A stretch of DNA of 64,000 nt from Auanema rhodensis (lineage: Eukaryota > Nematoda > Chromadorea > Rhabditida > Rhabditidae): NCBI GenBank assembly GCA_964057225.1, contig OZ059898.1:12735767-12799766 (forward strand), in the 5' to 3' direction. Positions 25,101-38,142 of the stretch are shown here, in pieces. The position numbers and the translations under genes were made by a program. Under the pieces are notes generated by a model. The model was not told where the DNA came from and ran no database searches. It worked only from the letters and a program-made list of their open reading frames with translations. Position 1 is the stretch's first letter, and every line of letters begins with the position of its first letter.

Positions 25101-27768
25101 TCATAACTCTTTTGTCGTGGAAGTTCGTGTTGTACTAATGATTTATCTACCAAAAATACATTTTTTTTCTTTGAACATGTCCTTCGGGAGGTATTGCTGA
25201 ATAGTTCACCAAGACATTCCGTGTCGTAATCAGAGTTTTGGGACAAAATTTTCAGATTTTTCGAATATACACGTCCATAAAATCGTATTATCAGAGAGAC
25301 AAAACAACAAAAAAAACCTCTAGAACGATCATGAAATGATCATTTTTATTGAATAGTGAAGATGTGCAATAGCCGGAAAAAGTCCCTATATAGTGGGCAC
25401 AGCTGCTTAAAATCGTGAGCAAACTTCTGTATATAGAGATAGCTTTACACGGTATGAATCATGTTGGTATTAGTAGTATTTAGGCTTTTTTTGTGTTATT
25501 ATAAGCTTATAAAATTAATTTTCGATGGATTTTTTTTAGGAAATAACATAATCTTCAAAATAAAAATATGAGGAACAACTGAAGGATTTTATCAGATTGT
25601 TCTTCATTTGTGATGAAGTGACCAGCTCTATATCATGCGTTCAAAAGGAAAGTAATTTTTTTTAATTTAGGCTTGAAAAATCTACCAGTTTTGATAAAAA
25701 ATAAAAAAAAATAAGAAGAAAATTGGATAACATGTTATTCCGCAAACTACTGAGCTTAGAGGAATAAAAGAAAAATTGTAATGTATGCAGATTAAATGAT
25801 CAAAGTCAAGAGAAATCAAAAAGGTGGTTCATTGATATGGTGAGATTTGGATTAGTTGGCTCTATTAGCTACTAATACAAGCTTCTTAGTTGATCTTTTG
25901 ATTTGTCATTGTGAATACGGAAAGGTTTGAGAACAATACGTGAGATGAGAAAGGGTTTAGAGCTTGTTCCTTCCGGATTCACATTTGGAACAGTGTTACC
26001 AAGAAGTAACATCAGAAACAATCAAAATCAAAGAAAGGGTTTGTTAGAGAGGTAAAAGACATGCATGAGGTAAAGAACAGGGGGTGAAGAGGGGTGAGGT
26101 GGTAAAATAGAGAGAAAAGGAAGCGGCTGTGCGAAAGTGACGATAATAGGAGAGTGGTTCACGACAAGTGACGACGCAACTCGAATTTTCTATTATTTAT
26201 GTTCAAAATGGCTTCCTAACTGGAACCGGCAGCTGTCTCGTACTTGGCTGATGGGCAGTTGTGGTCCGAATTTCTGATGTCAGGTCAATATAAGATGGCT
26301 CGGTATTGACGCAACAAGATCAGAACGAATTGTCTATCAGGAGAGCTTGGCAAGGATGCAGGTTGATATTTGGTGAAATGTAGGATGTGGTCATGCGGCC
26401 ATCAAATTGCAAGTTACGTGTTTCTCATTTTCAGGTTAAAGGACAACAACGACGGCGGCCCAACCGGTTCCGAATTCGTTCTAGCTGACTAAATTTACCG
26501 TTGAATCAACAGGTCAGCTGGTAACTTGAATGAACATCTGTCTCGTTTTGAGAATATAATAGCTGGATGAGATCGCCCGACTCTCCTCTACTATTTGAAG
26601 CCAATCTTTACGTTATACCCAGTCTCATAAACTTGGTGGTCCTGGAGGTTTGACAACAAGTATGATCGCCGCTGGATTGCAGTTACTCCATCGACAGCGG
26701 CAATAGCTGATGATGATGATTGTGGTCGTTTTGTCGGTGGTTGTGGTGTTAGTGGTAGTGTTGGTGGTGGTAGTCGTGTGGTCCTTGTGTCTCCCTCGGG
26801 GGGCAATACACAGACGTGGAAAGAAGGAAAGAGAGAAAGAGATAGATGGAGGAAAAGAGAGAGAATAAGACAGTGTGAGCCAATGATGGAGAAAGAGAGA
26901 GCGACCAGGGAGACCAGTCTAGCCTCCACGTAACTTCACGTTGGAGCCGGACAAACAAAAAACATTGATTTTCCATCTGAACCTCTAGAAATAGCAGCAG
27001 GACAGCCTCTACTAGAGAGTATACGAAAAGAGGAAGAAATAGAAATCATATGCCCACCACGGATTGAGATTGGATGGAAAGATGAATCATACAAGGAACG
27101 GATTTGGGAGAGTAAGAACCCACGTGCATGTAGTAGGTGAGAGAAAATTAATAAATAAATCCGGAATTGTATGAAAGAGTGAACAACATTTATAGGAAGA
27201 GAATGAGATCAGATGAAAGTCCATGGAATAATATGTAATCGGAAGAACTTTGATGAACATGAAGCCCAAGAAAGCTGAGAAAAGGAAGAAGAGATAATAT
27301 GAAAAGAAAAGGAAGGAAGGAAGGAAGGGAAGAGCACAGAAAAAGGATGCACTGGTCACGTAAAGTAGATGCAGCTGTCTGAATCTATGTTGACGTCAGT
27401 GCAACTAGCAACATTTCCATAGAAATGATTCAATACAATGTGTAGAATAAGAAATGAACACCAACTAGAAGGTGAGAGTAAAGGAAAGGGAAGATGAAGC
27501 AAAAAAAAAGTCAAAAAAGACGTCGAGAGAACAGAGAATGAAAAACAACCGTTTGATGCGCTTCGGTTTCGAAAAATGAATAAGTGTTGTTCACGTGGAT
27601 GACGTGTTTTCTCACGTGCATTAACAGAATAAATTCCATGAATATTCAGAATCATTATGAATACAGTTAGAGTAATGTATTTGATCAGAATAGAATACAT
27701 AGAATAGCTGACCAGTTAAAGACATTGCATGGCCAGTCGACAAGACAGCGGAAGAGACCACAACTCAC

Positions 27769-27949
27769 TTGTCTGTTCGCGTGTGGCGCACACGCAGTGA
27801 GATCAGCATAGACTTGAACCAAGCTTTCCGGGATCGACCAAACAAGCTCGAGAGTCACTTTGTCTTCTTGAACGGGAAAGGGATCGACGAAGATGGCATA
27901 AAAGGAGGATAAGGAGAAGAGATTGAAGTCCAAGGGGTCAGTCACAAAT
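27769..27949 (-). CDS. Candidate isolated exon, unassigned
   Basis: On the minus strand a T/C-rich acceptor (TCTCTTCCAG) precedes 181 bases that stay open for 60 codons and end at a strong donor (CAA then GTGAGTTG). The peptide begins FVTDPLDFNLFSLSS and is hydrophobic and balanced in composition. The exon has no convincing partner. The plus strand is also open here for about 37 codons (T GAG ATC AGC frame), so the call could be wrong in strand or altogether. Confidence 0.2.
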
Positions 27950-29202
27950 CTGGAAGAGACGGAGTTGTTCAAAGAACTATTGTGAGTTTTGAATCACTGG
28001 AATACACCCAATACCCAAGCCTCTGACAGTGAAAAAGAATTAGTGGTGATGATCGTAATAGACTGCGTGTTCTTCGATCCGACTTGTCGCCGGGATCGAC
28101 CTAATGAGCGAGGAATCCTTATACGGTCAACAGAATGTACGAGATCCTATTCTTCACGACAGCCGCACTCATCACCATCTTCCCAATCAACATACCCTAG
28201 TCGGCCTAATGGCTGGCAAAGATGACGTTCTCTGTCATTCAAAGATGAAAATTTCGAAGACTGTTTCCAAGACAACTAGTCTACTATTTTGTCTACGTGA
28301 ACGACACGGAAATGACCGGGCAGGTCTTGCTTAAGAAAGAGAATTGAAAGAAGGCGAGAATAAGAACAAGGCAAAAAGAAGAGAGGACCAGAGAACAGGG
28401 GGGTTAGAAGCGGAAGACGTAAAGAGGTGAGCGACAACGATTCTGACAGCGAAGGTGAAAGCGAAATCGCCGCTAGTCTAGGGTTATATAAGGCGTTTTC
28501 AGGTACTGACGCTGATGATTGGAAGATGTCACATCAAGCGAACGGACAAGTTCAGAAGAGAAAAGGAAGAACAGATGAAGAAACGGAGCCGACGTGTGAT
28601 GGCCATACGTAAGACAAGACAAAAATGACAATGATCACAATGATATGGTAAAGGTGTTGAAGAAGATGCTGACAACATTTGAAACCACACAATTCTTCAC
28701 GTCGACATCAATAATGCTTAAAACATGCCATCCTAATCATGTTCCAACGACGAGCGTAACTAACTGCTAACATTTAAGTATTTCTAAGGGGAACATCTTT
28801 CTCTCTCTTTCTCTCTCTCTTTCTTTTTTTATTTCTTATGAATACTGATAAGAAACAACTTTGACAGGAAAACATGTATGAAATCCATTTATCACAGGAA
28901 AACGAAACTCATGCAAGAACTTCAACACAAGATTGAGTTAATTGCAAATAACTATAAAAATTTATATCAAGAGTATCGAGAATTGTTATAACCTGAACAT
29001 CAACTAGAAAATTGAAATAAAACTAAGTTTTATATGCTAAGTTGTGTGAAATTGAGATAAAAATATAATAAATGATGGGTTTTCAAACTCATAGATGCCT
29101 GATATTAACTAATTTACTCGAAATATATCTAATTTTGGTATATTCGACATGAATATACACTGTATCAGAGATCATCTCAACTAAACACTGGAAAACTGGT
29201 GC

Positions 29203-29471
29203 TAGTAGTATGTGAAAAGTTGTCGCTGGACGGTCATTTTGCCCATTCTCTATTTTTTGCACTTTTTAGCTATTTTAATGCACAAAAATATCAAAAATCT
29301 GTCTTAACTTATCGAAAATTGGTCATTTCTGAAAAAATGGTAAATTTGGACTGTCTAGTTCTTTGACCATTTTGCCCAGTACCCCCTTTTCCCAAATCCA
29401 AGCTTTTTCACATTTTCGAATAAATTAATCCTAATAAATAAGCAAGTTAAATAAAAATCTGAAACCACTAA
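29203..29471 (+). repeat. Left terminal inverted repeat
   Basis: Left arm of the element. It pairs with 30738-30471 over about 268 bases with only a handful of mismatches. High arm identity indicates recent mobility or gene conversion between arms. Confidence 0.88.
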
Positions 29472-29783
29472 CAAATCTAGATGTTACAGATTGACCACTC
29501 TCTCTTTCTCTTTTAGTTCTTTCCTTTGGTGTGACGTACAAAGGTCATCAGCGTTCACTTTTCTCGAGCACACACATTTGCTCCAGTTAAACTAGCCGCA
29601 CGCGACGCAACACGCGAACGCGTTGTGCGTCGTTTTCCATCCGTGATCATTTCCCTTATATTTGCTAATAAATCATAAATCATCATTTCACTTATATTCG
29701 CTATTAAATCTCTCTGTTTAAAGAAAAATGTAAAAAGGTAACGTGGATATGTTGGAGAAGACTCTACTCACGGCTTCCGAAAA

Positions 29784-30231
29784 ATGAGTACAATTACGTC
29801 ATACGCTATCTCAGAAGTGAATGACATAATTGTGCTCAAGATTATTGCCGGGGAATTCCCGTTCTATTCGAAAGGATTGGATTCTCTGTATTGAGGCCAG
29901 CACTATTTGCAGTTGGGCATCAGCCCGAACAGAATGCCAACCTGGAAAGAGGGAGTCATATCTGACAGATGCGGTATGTCTAAATTCTTAACTTTATTGT
30001 TAATTATTTGATATGATTGGGTACTATATTGGAACGTCGGGCGATTCGGGCAGTGGAATTTTTAATTCGTCCGGATATTTTCTCGGAGTGTCGGTCAGAA
30101 AGAAGAATATGTTCGTCATCAACGATTCTTCCAACATGCCACTAGCAGAAGTGGCGGACCACCGCCCTGATAGTATAATAATCACCTCCGATATGATTAT
30201 GGCAATTGCTGGAATTGGCGGACCAGGGTAA
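29784..30231 (+). pseudogene. Trypsin-like (S1) serine protease fragment, disrupted
   Basis: Two plus-strand open pieces inside the inverted-repeat element resemble parts of a chymotrypsin-fold protease. The first (29784-29894) contains NDIIVLKI, like the catalytic-Asp region DIAVL, and ends at TGA; the next frame continues the similarity weakly. The second (30013-30231) contains GTSGDSGSGIF, the catalytic-Ser motif (usual form GDSGGP), followed by GYFLGVSV as expected for the strand after it. The N-terminal part with the catalytic His is missing, and reading frames shift between the pieces. Downstream, 30350-30439 keeps another acidic open stretch after a possible acceptor. I read it as a captured and decaying host protease gene, not a working enzyme. 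Confidence 0.6.
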
Positions 30232-30470
30232 GCGAGCAGCTTCCCTCATAAATTCTACAGTTTTGCGATTTTGTTTCAATTGAATTTTTCTGTATTCGGT
30301 AAACAACAAAAAAATGATATGGATTCACTGCTTGACGAATATTGAACAGGTGGAAGATATCGTTGATTACGATTCAAATATCTTTTATTGTATCAGGCAA
30401 AATGTCACTCATGAAGATTCCACGGAAATCTTTGATTCTTAGCTTTTCTACAAAATTCATAGGATCTAGA

Positions 30471-30738
30471 TTAGTGGTTTCAGATTTTTATTTAACTTGC
30501 TTATTTATTAGGATTAATTTATTCGAAAATGTGAAAAAGCTTGGATTTGGGAAAAGGGGCTACTGGGCAAAATGGTCTAAGAACTAGACAGTCCAAATTT
30601 ACCATTTTTTCAGAAATGACCAATTTTCGATAAGTTAAGACAGATTTTTGATGTTTTTGTGCATTAAAATAGCTAAAAAGTGCAAAAATAGAGAATGGGC
30701 AAAATGACCGTCCAGCGACAACTGTTCACATACTACTA
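30471..30738 (-). repeat. Right terminal inverted repeat
   Basis: Right arm of the element, the reverse complement of 29203-29471. Its tip reads CATACTACTA into the flank at 30738. Confidence 0.88.
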
Positions 30739-30923
30739 TGATGTTGATTCTGATAATAATCATAAGAAGGTGGAGAGAAACGGAAAACAGTCATATTCGT
30801 TGTGGAACATGTCGTGCCGAGAATGTGACATCGTTCACGCAATAGTTGAGAGAAAGTTGTTCAAATATCGCTGAAGAAACAATAGAAAAGAATAAAAAAA
30901 TTAGAAAATCTGCAAAGTACACT

Positions 30924-30965
30924 GACACGTGAACTCATGCTGGAAAGGTCACGTGAAAACGTGGA
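30924..30965. promoter_or_regulatory. Cluster of ACGTG palindromes
   Basis: Three ACGTG cores lie within about 40 bases (30927, 30951, 30959), two inside CACGTG. Part of the desert-wide enrichment. CACGTG is an E-box read by bHLH proteins; which factor, if any, acts here is unknown. Confidence 0.4.
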
Positions 30966-31365
30966 CATTGTTTCAGGACATTGTATATAGAGGGAAGAAG
31001 GGGAAGTGTGTTCAGTCGGCTGTCAATTGGCTGGAGGCGGTCCGAAACTTGGTGGTCGTCAATGAACCGTCAAAGGCATTGGGATGGTGTTGGTAGTGGG
31101 AGTAGAGTACAAGGAGACATCAGAGGTTGCAGATGGATGGACAAGGCTCGATGGACAAAGAGAACGATTGAGATGTTAGAGTTCTGGAATACATGATGGA
31201 ACAAATAAAATGCAGAGAGATATATAAAGAGAGAAAGAGGGATATAACATACTTTTTACATGAAAAGAGAGCTCGAAAGAGAGAGAGGGAAAATGAGAGG
31301 GAATGATTGAGAATTAAGAGAAAAGAGAGCAAAATGATGGTAGTGCCGCCAGTCAGACATCTCTC

Positions 31366-31436
31366 TTCACGTGAAATGTTATTTCGTTGTTTAGTGTCTG
31401 GTTTCTCTACACGTGAACCACTATCTCTAACACGTA
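31366..31436. promoter_or_regulatory. Cluster of TTCACGTGAA-type sites
   Basis: Contains a perfect TTCACGTGAA at 31366, TACACGTGAA at 31409 and a half-site ACACGTAT near 31430. Same motif family as the other clusters in this desert. Confidence 0.4.
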
Positions 31437-34400
31437 TATGGCGTAGTAGCGATCGTTGTGTGCTGGGTGGTTCGGCGGAAGGGGGCTGACTGGTGTAGAC
31501 GTCGACGACTAGCCATATGGATGGGATGAATGTGGAGGAAGAGTAAAAAGAATGAAATCGTCTATAGAGAGACGTGGAGAGACAGAGAAAAAGAAAAAAT
31601 AAGAGAGGGACATAAGTATAAAGAAGATGGTAATAGGGCACAAGGCTCAATGACGATCTGGATGACAAGCAGTGTCGGGCTTTTCCAGTCAAAAGCGGAA
31701 ACGTTCACACATGAAAAAAAGCATAAAAGAGAACTCACGTGGACAAAAGCTCCAAGAAATGTCTTATGAACATGACCGACATGAAGAAAGAGAATTGAAA
31801 AAGATATAGATAATATCAGTAGAACATGTAATATATTAAACATGCATAGGGGTTCAATTTAAAGAAAAAGCTCGACTAAAATGAGAAAAAATAGAAAATT
31901 TGCATAAAGAAAGAGTTGGAGCATCGAGAAAAACAGAATAAGATCAGAAATAATCTAGTCGAAGTAGTTTCATAGCGAAACTGACATGAGAAGAGATAAC
32001 CGTGTGTAAGCGTTTGTAATCTCAAAAATAGAGTTACGAGCTTCACGTGAAAAACGCCAATCCTCACGTACGCAAAAAAGAAATATAAAGATGTACATGA
32101 TTATAATGATTTTGAGTACACGAGTAAGCTGAAATATATAAAAACTCTGTATATTATAGATAATATAGGTGATAATTTGAAAAACAAGAGGAAAAACGAA
32201 CGAGAGAGAGAGGTGGTGAGAACTAAAAATGAACACGAGGATATGAGATACAAGAAAGAGAATTAGAGAAAAAGAAAATGATGAGAGGTTAGGAAAGTAA
32301 TGATTCAGTGCAACTATGAGCGGGATAGACCAACGACGAACAACGAAATCGTAAACGTGTTAAATACCAGACCGACAACGAATAAGGAAAACGACGTCAA
32401 CGCACCTAATACTAGGACCAGCAGCGGTTTCAAATCTATGTGAAACATTGGCTGATATGAGTTTGTAATCTAGGTGTAAATTTTATGAATGGTTACCGAG
32501 TGTTTGCTAATAACTTGACAGTTTAGAAGAAAGAAAAAGATAAAACCAGGTAAATGAGTCAAAGTCAGTAAAAGCAAAGAAATGCTTAAAACAGATTTGA
32601 GACGATGATTAGAGTTAGTGAGATGATATGGAACATGATGAAAGAGATGGACTACCTTGAAAGTTTAACTTTCAAACTTTTGAATTAAACGCCATGTGTC
32701 AAAGTAAAACAAAGCTAATAGTCATCTGTAACGACGAAGTAATAATAGACTAGTCGTCAGCTAATAATTCCCCATGTCTGTATGTATCTCATATGTGTGA
32801 AAGTATAATTGAGAACATCCTAGATAGAGAACTAATATATACATACATGCATACATAGATACATACATACCAGCCCTCCGGCAATATCTTTTTTCTTTCA
32901 CTATGCGTTGTTGCAAGGGCCGTCTGTGATATGTCCTTAGGTTGTGGCGTGAGATAGCTGGCCAAACATCGCGCAGCAGCGCCTAACGACTTCACGTGGA
33001 TCAGCTGCCCAGTCGCCCCTGCAGTCGTCAGTCGGTAGATTCTCCCTCGTTTACATTCTCTCTTATCTCTTCAACTCACTCCGTCTCTTTCTCGTACCCA
33101 GCCCGTTCTATCGCTTTCTTTCTTTACATGCAAACATCAAAATGTAGCTCTTGATGTCATTGCATTGGCGTATTTCCTAGGTTGAAATCAGAATCAAGCC
33201 TTTCCACCACACCCATCATATATATTCCTTGAAATTTGGGAACCAGGGGTGACACAATTGCAAGAAGCTTATGAATTTTAGCACATGCACCAAGAACATT
33301 CACAAAAAAGACGAATTTAGTTTGATATAGTTGGCTGAAATCAAGCTAATTAGCTTCCCAAAGCTCTGACTCTTAGCTATCAATTGAGAGAACGAAGAAG
33401 ATTACCATCACATGCACATATATAGCATCATCGTGTTAACAACATGTTGAAATGAGCCATTTCATTAAGGCTGTTGCCACTACTGGTAGCGTTAGTTGAA
33501 TCAAGAGGGAGGAAGAGAAGACACATTAAGTCAAACGACAATGATGTCTTGTAGTACACAATATGATTGAGATAGTGATAATCATAATAGAATATGTGAG
33601 AGAATATGAATGAAGATTTTTGGAAAATCAATCTAAATATGAGTAGAAACGTGAGAAATACAGATAGCAAGATATAAAGATTGATAGATTGAGAGAGAGA
33701 GAGCGAAAAAGAGAAAGAGACGAGAGGGCAGAAGTTAAACACACGTCGAACTTACCAGTATTGAATCTGAACGTCAAAAATTCAAGATCAAAAAGGTAAA
33801 ATAAGCCTAACATATACATTGATTTGATGAAAAAAAATTTCAAAAATCGAGATGATTTAAAAATAAATTAATCATTTACGATTGGATGATGAATGCATGT
33901 TGAGAGTCACGGATCGCTCGGTTATTCGGAAAACAAGAAGGTTGAGATTTCAGGTGAAGGAAGGGTTTAAGTGGGAATTAAGAAGAAGTCTTTGCTAAAC
34001 TAAGGATGCTGAGAGTAGAAGACTACGTTGCTGGAGACAAAGTGAGCGCCTGCCTGCTCGATTATCACGTGCGTGAACAGTTGAAGGACATTGCTCACGA
34101 CATGATGAGGGGGCACACGCGCAGCTTTGAAGACGAATAGCTGATTGCAAAGTGTGAAAAAGCAGAGAGGAAAAGGAATTAAATCATAATGAAAATCGAT
34201 TTAACTGGAGGCTTTTAAACTTTATCCAAGGTTAATCACACATAATCAGAAGAAAATTTGTACAAGAATTTGCAAACAAATAATTCGATTGGAATTCCAA
34301 ACATATGGGAAATTTGAAATTATAAATGGGGATAACTCACTTTTCTCCAGAAGAATAAGAGAGCGTTGACCAACTTATTGATGTTGCGGGAGGTTTTCAG

Positions 34401-36112
34401 GTTAAGAATCTAGCACTTTGAGAAAAATTGATTCAAATAAGGAACTGTTGTTCATTTACAATGAAACATGATGATGTGATAAACGCATCTGATTGAGCTG
34501 AATCTACTGACTAGAAAGATCTGAGAGGGGAAATAAGCTTCGTGATCATAGAAAGGACAAAGATTCATGCATCAGGAGTCAACGAGCAACGGATGATATA
34601 CTGCTTGCCTTTAAAATCGTCCTTGTCGTCGACGCCGTCGTTGTCATCATCACAGCATCATCGTCTTTCTCTTGATGTGTTGCTGTAACTGCCAACTATC
34701 TTGGTGGCTGTTGCTGCTCGCACGCACTCTCAGAATCATCATCGTTGACGTTCTCAGTGAGGAAGCGCCAAAAATTTTTATTGGGCACTGGGCGAACCAA
34801 ATTCAATTACCCGTTCAGAAGGCTCTTTTTGTTCTCGTCGATGTTGCATTCGCACCCGGAACAATTACTTGAAACGTTGTTCCTTTTTCTTTTTTTCTCA
34901 TTTCTCCCGTCATTGTCATCATCGACTTGTTGGTCTAATAGATAGTTAAATATATTGCAAAGAGAAGATTTAACTATATGCGCATCGTTAGTGGTATAAA
35001 TGCTAGTAATGACAATGATTCAGGAACTTATTTCACAAAAAACAGAGAAAGAGAGAGAGAAAGAGTATAATCACAGCAGAAGAGTTGCCTAGAACATGGA
35101 TATACGTGCAATTCAGTCATATTTCATTTTGGAACCTTTCTTTTCAATGTATGTGTGTTCAGACTCAGTTCACCCCATCGAACTAATATTTCTGGTAATG
35201 AAGCAGGCAAGTCAGTTAGCCTTCTAGCTAGCCAGAAAACGAGATAGCTGGTTAGTCACATTGTGGATAGATAGGGCTTAAGTATGGAAGGCATAGCGTA
35301 CGAAGCAGGTGTCAGATTAGCATTTTCATTTAAAATTCAAATGTAAAAGAAGGTATCAAATGGCCACTTTATTCAACAATTGACAAACTACTGTCTGTAG
35401 AGTTTTGAGTTAAAGAACATATAATGATGATCATCATCATCATCATCATAGTTTATAAATTTCATTTCAATGATAAAGATAACGATTTCAATTCAAGCCG
35501 TTCATCATCATTATGACAACTTCATTGTCTGTATTGAAGTCTTCCATGTGCTCTTCTTATCCTTTCGATTCAATTTCAAACGATAAAAGACGGGCCAAGA
35601 GATTAGAGGCTATATGACCTATCGTGATCATCTCATGAAATTCTTGATTACAAGCAGATATTTCAAGATATCTTATCATATTCACTTGCGTATGTGTGTG
35701 ACTTTATAGCTCATAGTGATCTTTCATCGTTATAATCATCACTTTGTCACATAATTCATTCAACTTTTCTTCCTATCTCCCTCATTTTCTCACTATTTTC
35801 CCTCTTTCTTTATCTTTACTCTATTTTTGAAAAATAACATTTACCTCAACATGAACTTTATCAAGCTGACAGTAATAGTTTCCATTTTTCAATTTGAAAT
35901 ATTGAAAATGAAAAATATTTATATGTCAATGAGAATAGAAAAAGACAAAACGATCAGAATGACATTCATTCTTTGCAAACTCTATATCATCGATGGATGT
36001 GTGAGATGTGAAAAAGGCAATTTGAATGACTTGAAATGTATGGAAAATCTCATAACTTTTTCAAAGCAAAGCTTTTCAAAATCGTTCTGCCGAAATAGAT
36101 ATGTGTTTCATC

Positions 36113-36114
36113 TT

Positions 36115-36176
<62 letters not shown>
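36113..36176 (+). repeat. (CT)n microsatellite
   Basis: About 64 bases of almost pure CT with a single TT interruption. It faces a GA-rich tract at 36281-36392, so the transcript or single strand could fold into a long hairpin. Confidence 0.95.
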
Positions 36177-36178
<2 letters not shown>

Positions 36179-36280
36179 ACTAAAAAAAGCTTTACCAAAC
36201 ATTCTATGTTGGGACCAACGTATATCGTATTCGAAAAAGTAAAGAACAAAAAACGAAAGAAAACTAGAGATTGATAGTGA

Positions 36281-36392
36281 TATAGAGAGAACGAGAGTAT
36301 ATGTATGAAAAAAATAGAGATATAGAGAGAGTGAGAAATCGAGAGAGAGAGAAAGAGAGAGAGAGATAGAGAAAGAGTGAGATAGAGAGAGG
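36281..36392 (+). repeat. GA-rich microsatellite
   Basis: Imperfect GA repeats, complementary to the CT tract about 105 bases upstream. Confidence 0.9.
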
Positions 36393-36474
36393 GAATGGGA
36401 AGGGAGGGCAACCGAATAGCACATCGTTGAAACAAAAAAAAATAAAACAGTAATCATTTCATAGCAGGGATGTT

Positions 36475-36530
36475 GACGTGGAATATACGTGGAACTTCAC
36501 GTGGAAGTTCATGTGAAGTTTCACGTGGAA
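36475..36530. promoter_or_regulatory. 12-bp tandem array of CACGTGGAA-type sites
   Basis: ACGTG or ATGTG cores start at 36476, 36487, 36499, 36511 and 36523, with spacings of 11, 12, 12 and 12. The unit is close to ACGTGGAACTTC. Each unit presents an E-box-like core on the same face of the helix. This is a short minisatellite or a homotypic binding-site array; the sequence alone cannot separate the two. Confidence 0.75.
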
Positions 36531-38108
36531 CACAATGCACGGATGTAATAGTAATATGCTAATAACTTGAAATGACAGAAAATAAATAAAGAAGAGATGT
36601 ACATGAATGGAAAGAAAATCAAGTAAACCCATAATTAAACAGATGATACAATAATGAATGATATCAATATTTAAAATATTATAGAATAATTTTTAAAAAT
36701 AGACATATAGTGATGTCAAAAAAACACGTTCTTGCTATTTTAGCTCATGAGTAAGTGAGATAGATCGTTTAAAATAGAATTGAAAGCAAAGTATAAGAGC
36801 GATGAGCAGTATAGTGTTGATGCTAAAAATAAAAAAAAATTGTATTCTCACATACAATCGGTGAGAATTCCGATAAAAGGGGAAAATACGTGACAATGAC
36901 GTTCACATCAAAGCTTCAACGTGTCATTTAAAACTCTCGCTTTGTATTGACAAGACTTTTGTGCATATGTATGAGCTTGTGTATGTGATAGCTTATACCG
37001 TTTTCACGTGTTTCACTCTATTTCTCAATCTTTGTATCTATTAAATAGACAAAACAGGTGCAAGCAAAATAGATAAAGAGCATGATGGAGAGAAGAAAAG
37101 GGAGAAAAATGTGAGAAAACCAACAAGCCACAGAAGAGATAAACTGAATGCGGAAGAAAATATAAAAATAGTCAGATTGATGATAAAGCAAGTGTGTGAC
37201 AACGTCGTCTGATGGTGACCACATCAAGACGTCGCGTGGTGCCCATAAAGCAGGACAATCATTGCGGGAAATGCGAGCGCCACACGCCACGACGACAACG
37301 ATGTCTTCGTTGCCTTCGTTGCAGCACCAACAGCAGTAGCCTTCACGACATTACCATCATAGACGGACAGATGGATGAGCTGTATCATCGATGTTAGAAT
37401 GTTCATAGAGAGTATGTCAAAAGGAGAGAATATAAGAAAAACCAAGAGGTTCAATAAGAGAAAATAAGAGATGGTTCAAAGAAATGAATAAAACTGAAAG
37501 GGAAAGCAATGGGACGAGCGTGGTCATGATTTTGACCTCAACGTGCGACATTGCTCACAAAGTCCTTATTTCAATATAATAATTTGGGATCATAGCGACC
37601 AAAATACATGGTATATCATACTTTTTTTTCGAATTTCTCTCTCAAATTTCAACAAAAATCTGTAAATAACCTTTCGACAAAACAAGAAATGAAGGGCACT
37701 CGGATGAGGGCATACAAGCAGTAAGTTCAGTCATGTTGAGCAGGAAGCATCGAAGGATGAGCTTCACGTTGTCATTACGTGGTTAATCAAATCCTCTAAC
37801 AACGGCTCACTCATCTTCCTATGTCTCTTCAACTCATGGTAAAGTGTAACTAGCAAGTGAAAAAGGAAGAAGAAGATACTGCTAAATGGTAGATGGATAG
37901 GCTCCTCTATTAAGAAAGCTGGCTTGCAACTGCAGGGAACACACATCCAAATAGGATTTTAGAATATTAGCTCAGCAAATCCCATGTTTTTCTAATCAGA
38001 ATTGTTTCATTATTAATAATAACTTCCTTCAATAGTTTCTCTCAAAATATACATGTAAGATTGGCAAGAAAGAAATCAAATCAAATTGGTTTATCATATT
38101 TTCTTCTA

Positions 38109-38110
<2 letters not shown>

Positions 38111-38142
<32 letters not shown>
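38111..38142 (+). repeat. (CT)n microsatellite
   Basis: About 30 bases of pure CT repeat in intergenic DNA. Confidence 0.9.

Larger units (their letters stand above)
14799..29202. other. Gene desert, left part
   Basis: Upstream of the SAND gene I find no complete gene. The stretch alternates AT-rich DNA with purine tracts on + (for example 20820-20895, 21340-21440, 22900-22950, 24195-24330) and GC-richer islands. The islands (15.47-15.97, 17.8-18.3, 21.6-22.2, 24.65-25.25, 26.6-26.95, 27.7-28.6 kb) stay open in several frames on both strands, so neither strand nor frame can be chosen by eye. The purine bias of + would fit introns or transcripts on the minus strand. It may be long regulatory DNA for the SAND gene or an unresolved large-intron gene. 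Confidence 0.45.
29203..30738. mobile_element. Long-TIR DNA element carrying a captured gene fragment
   Basis: Two near-identical inverted arms bound this segment: left 29203-29471 and right 30471-30738, about 268 bases each. They begin TAGTAGTATGTGAA and run through to CTGAAACCACTAA. Differences are few: AAAG/ACAG near the tip, one T indel, AATATC/AACATC, TTTGACC/TTAGACC and one substitution near AGTACCCC. Both outer ends sit at a TA dinucleotide (29203-29204 and 30737-30738), consistent with a TA target duplication of Tc1/mariner-like elements. The roughly 1-kb interior has no transposase. It carries a decayed serine-protease fragment, so this is a non-autonomous element. Confidence 0.85.

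Noticed and set aside
27828-28101. Repeated 12-mer CCGGGATCGACC at 27828 and 28090
   Set aside because: Only two copies, with no extended similarity around them; probably chance or a very old duplication.
31120-31692. 190-codon minus-strand open frame, the longest in the desert
   Set aside because: Most of it is translated CT-rich low-complexity DNA. The central non-repetitive part is open in more than one frame, so it gives no coding evidence.
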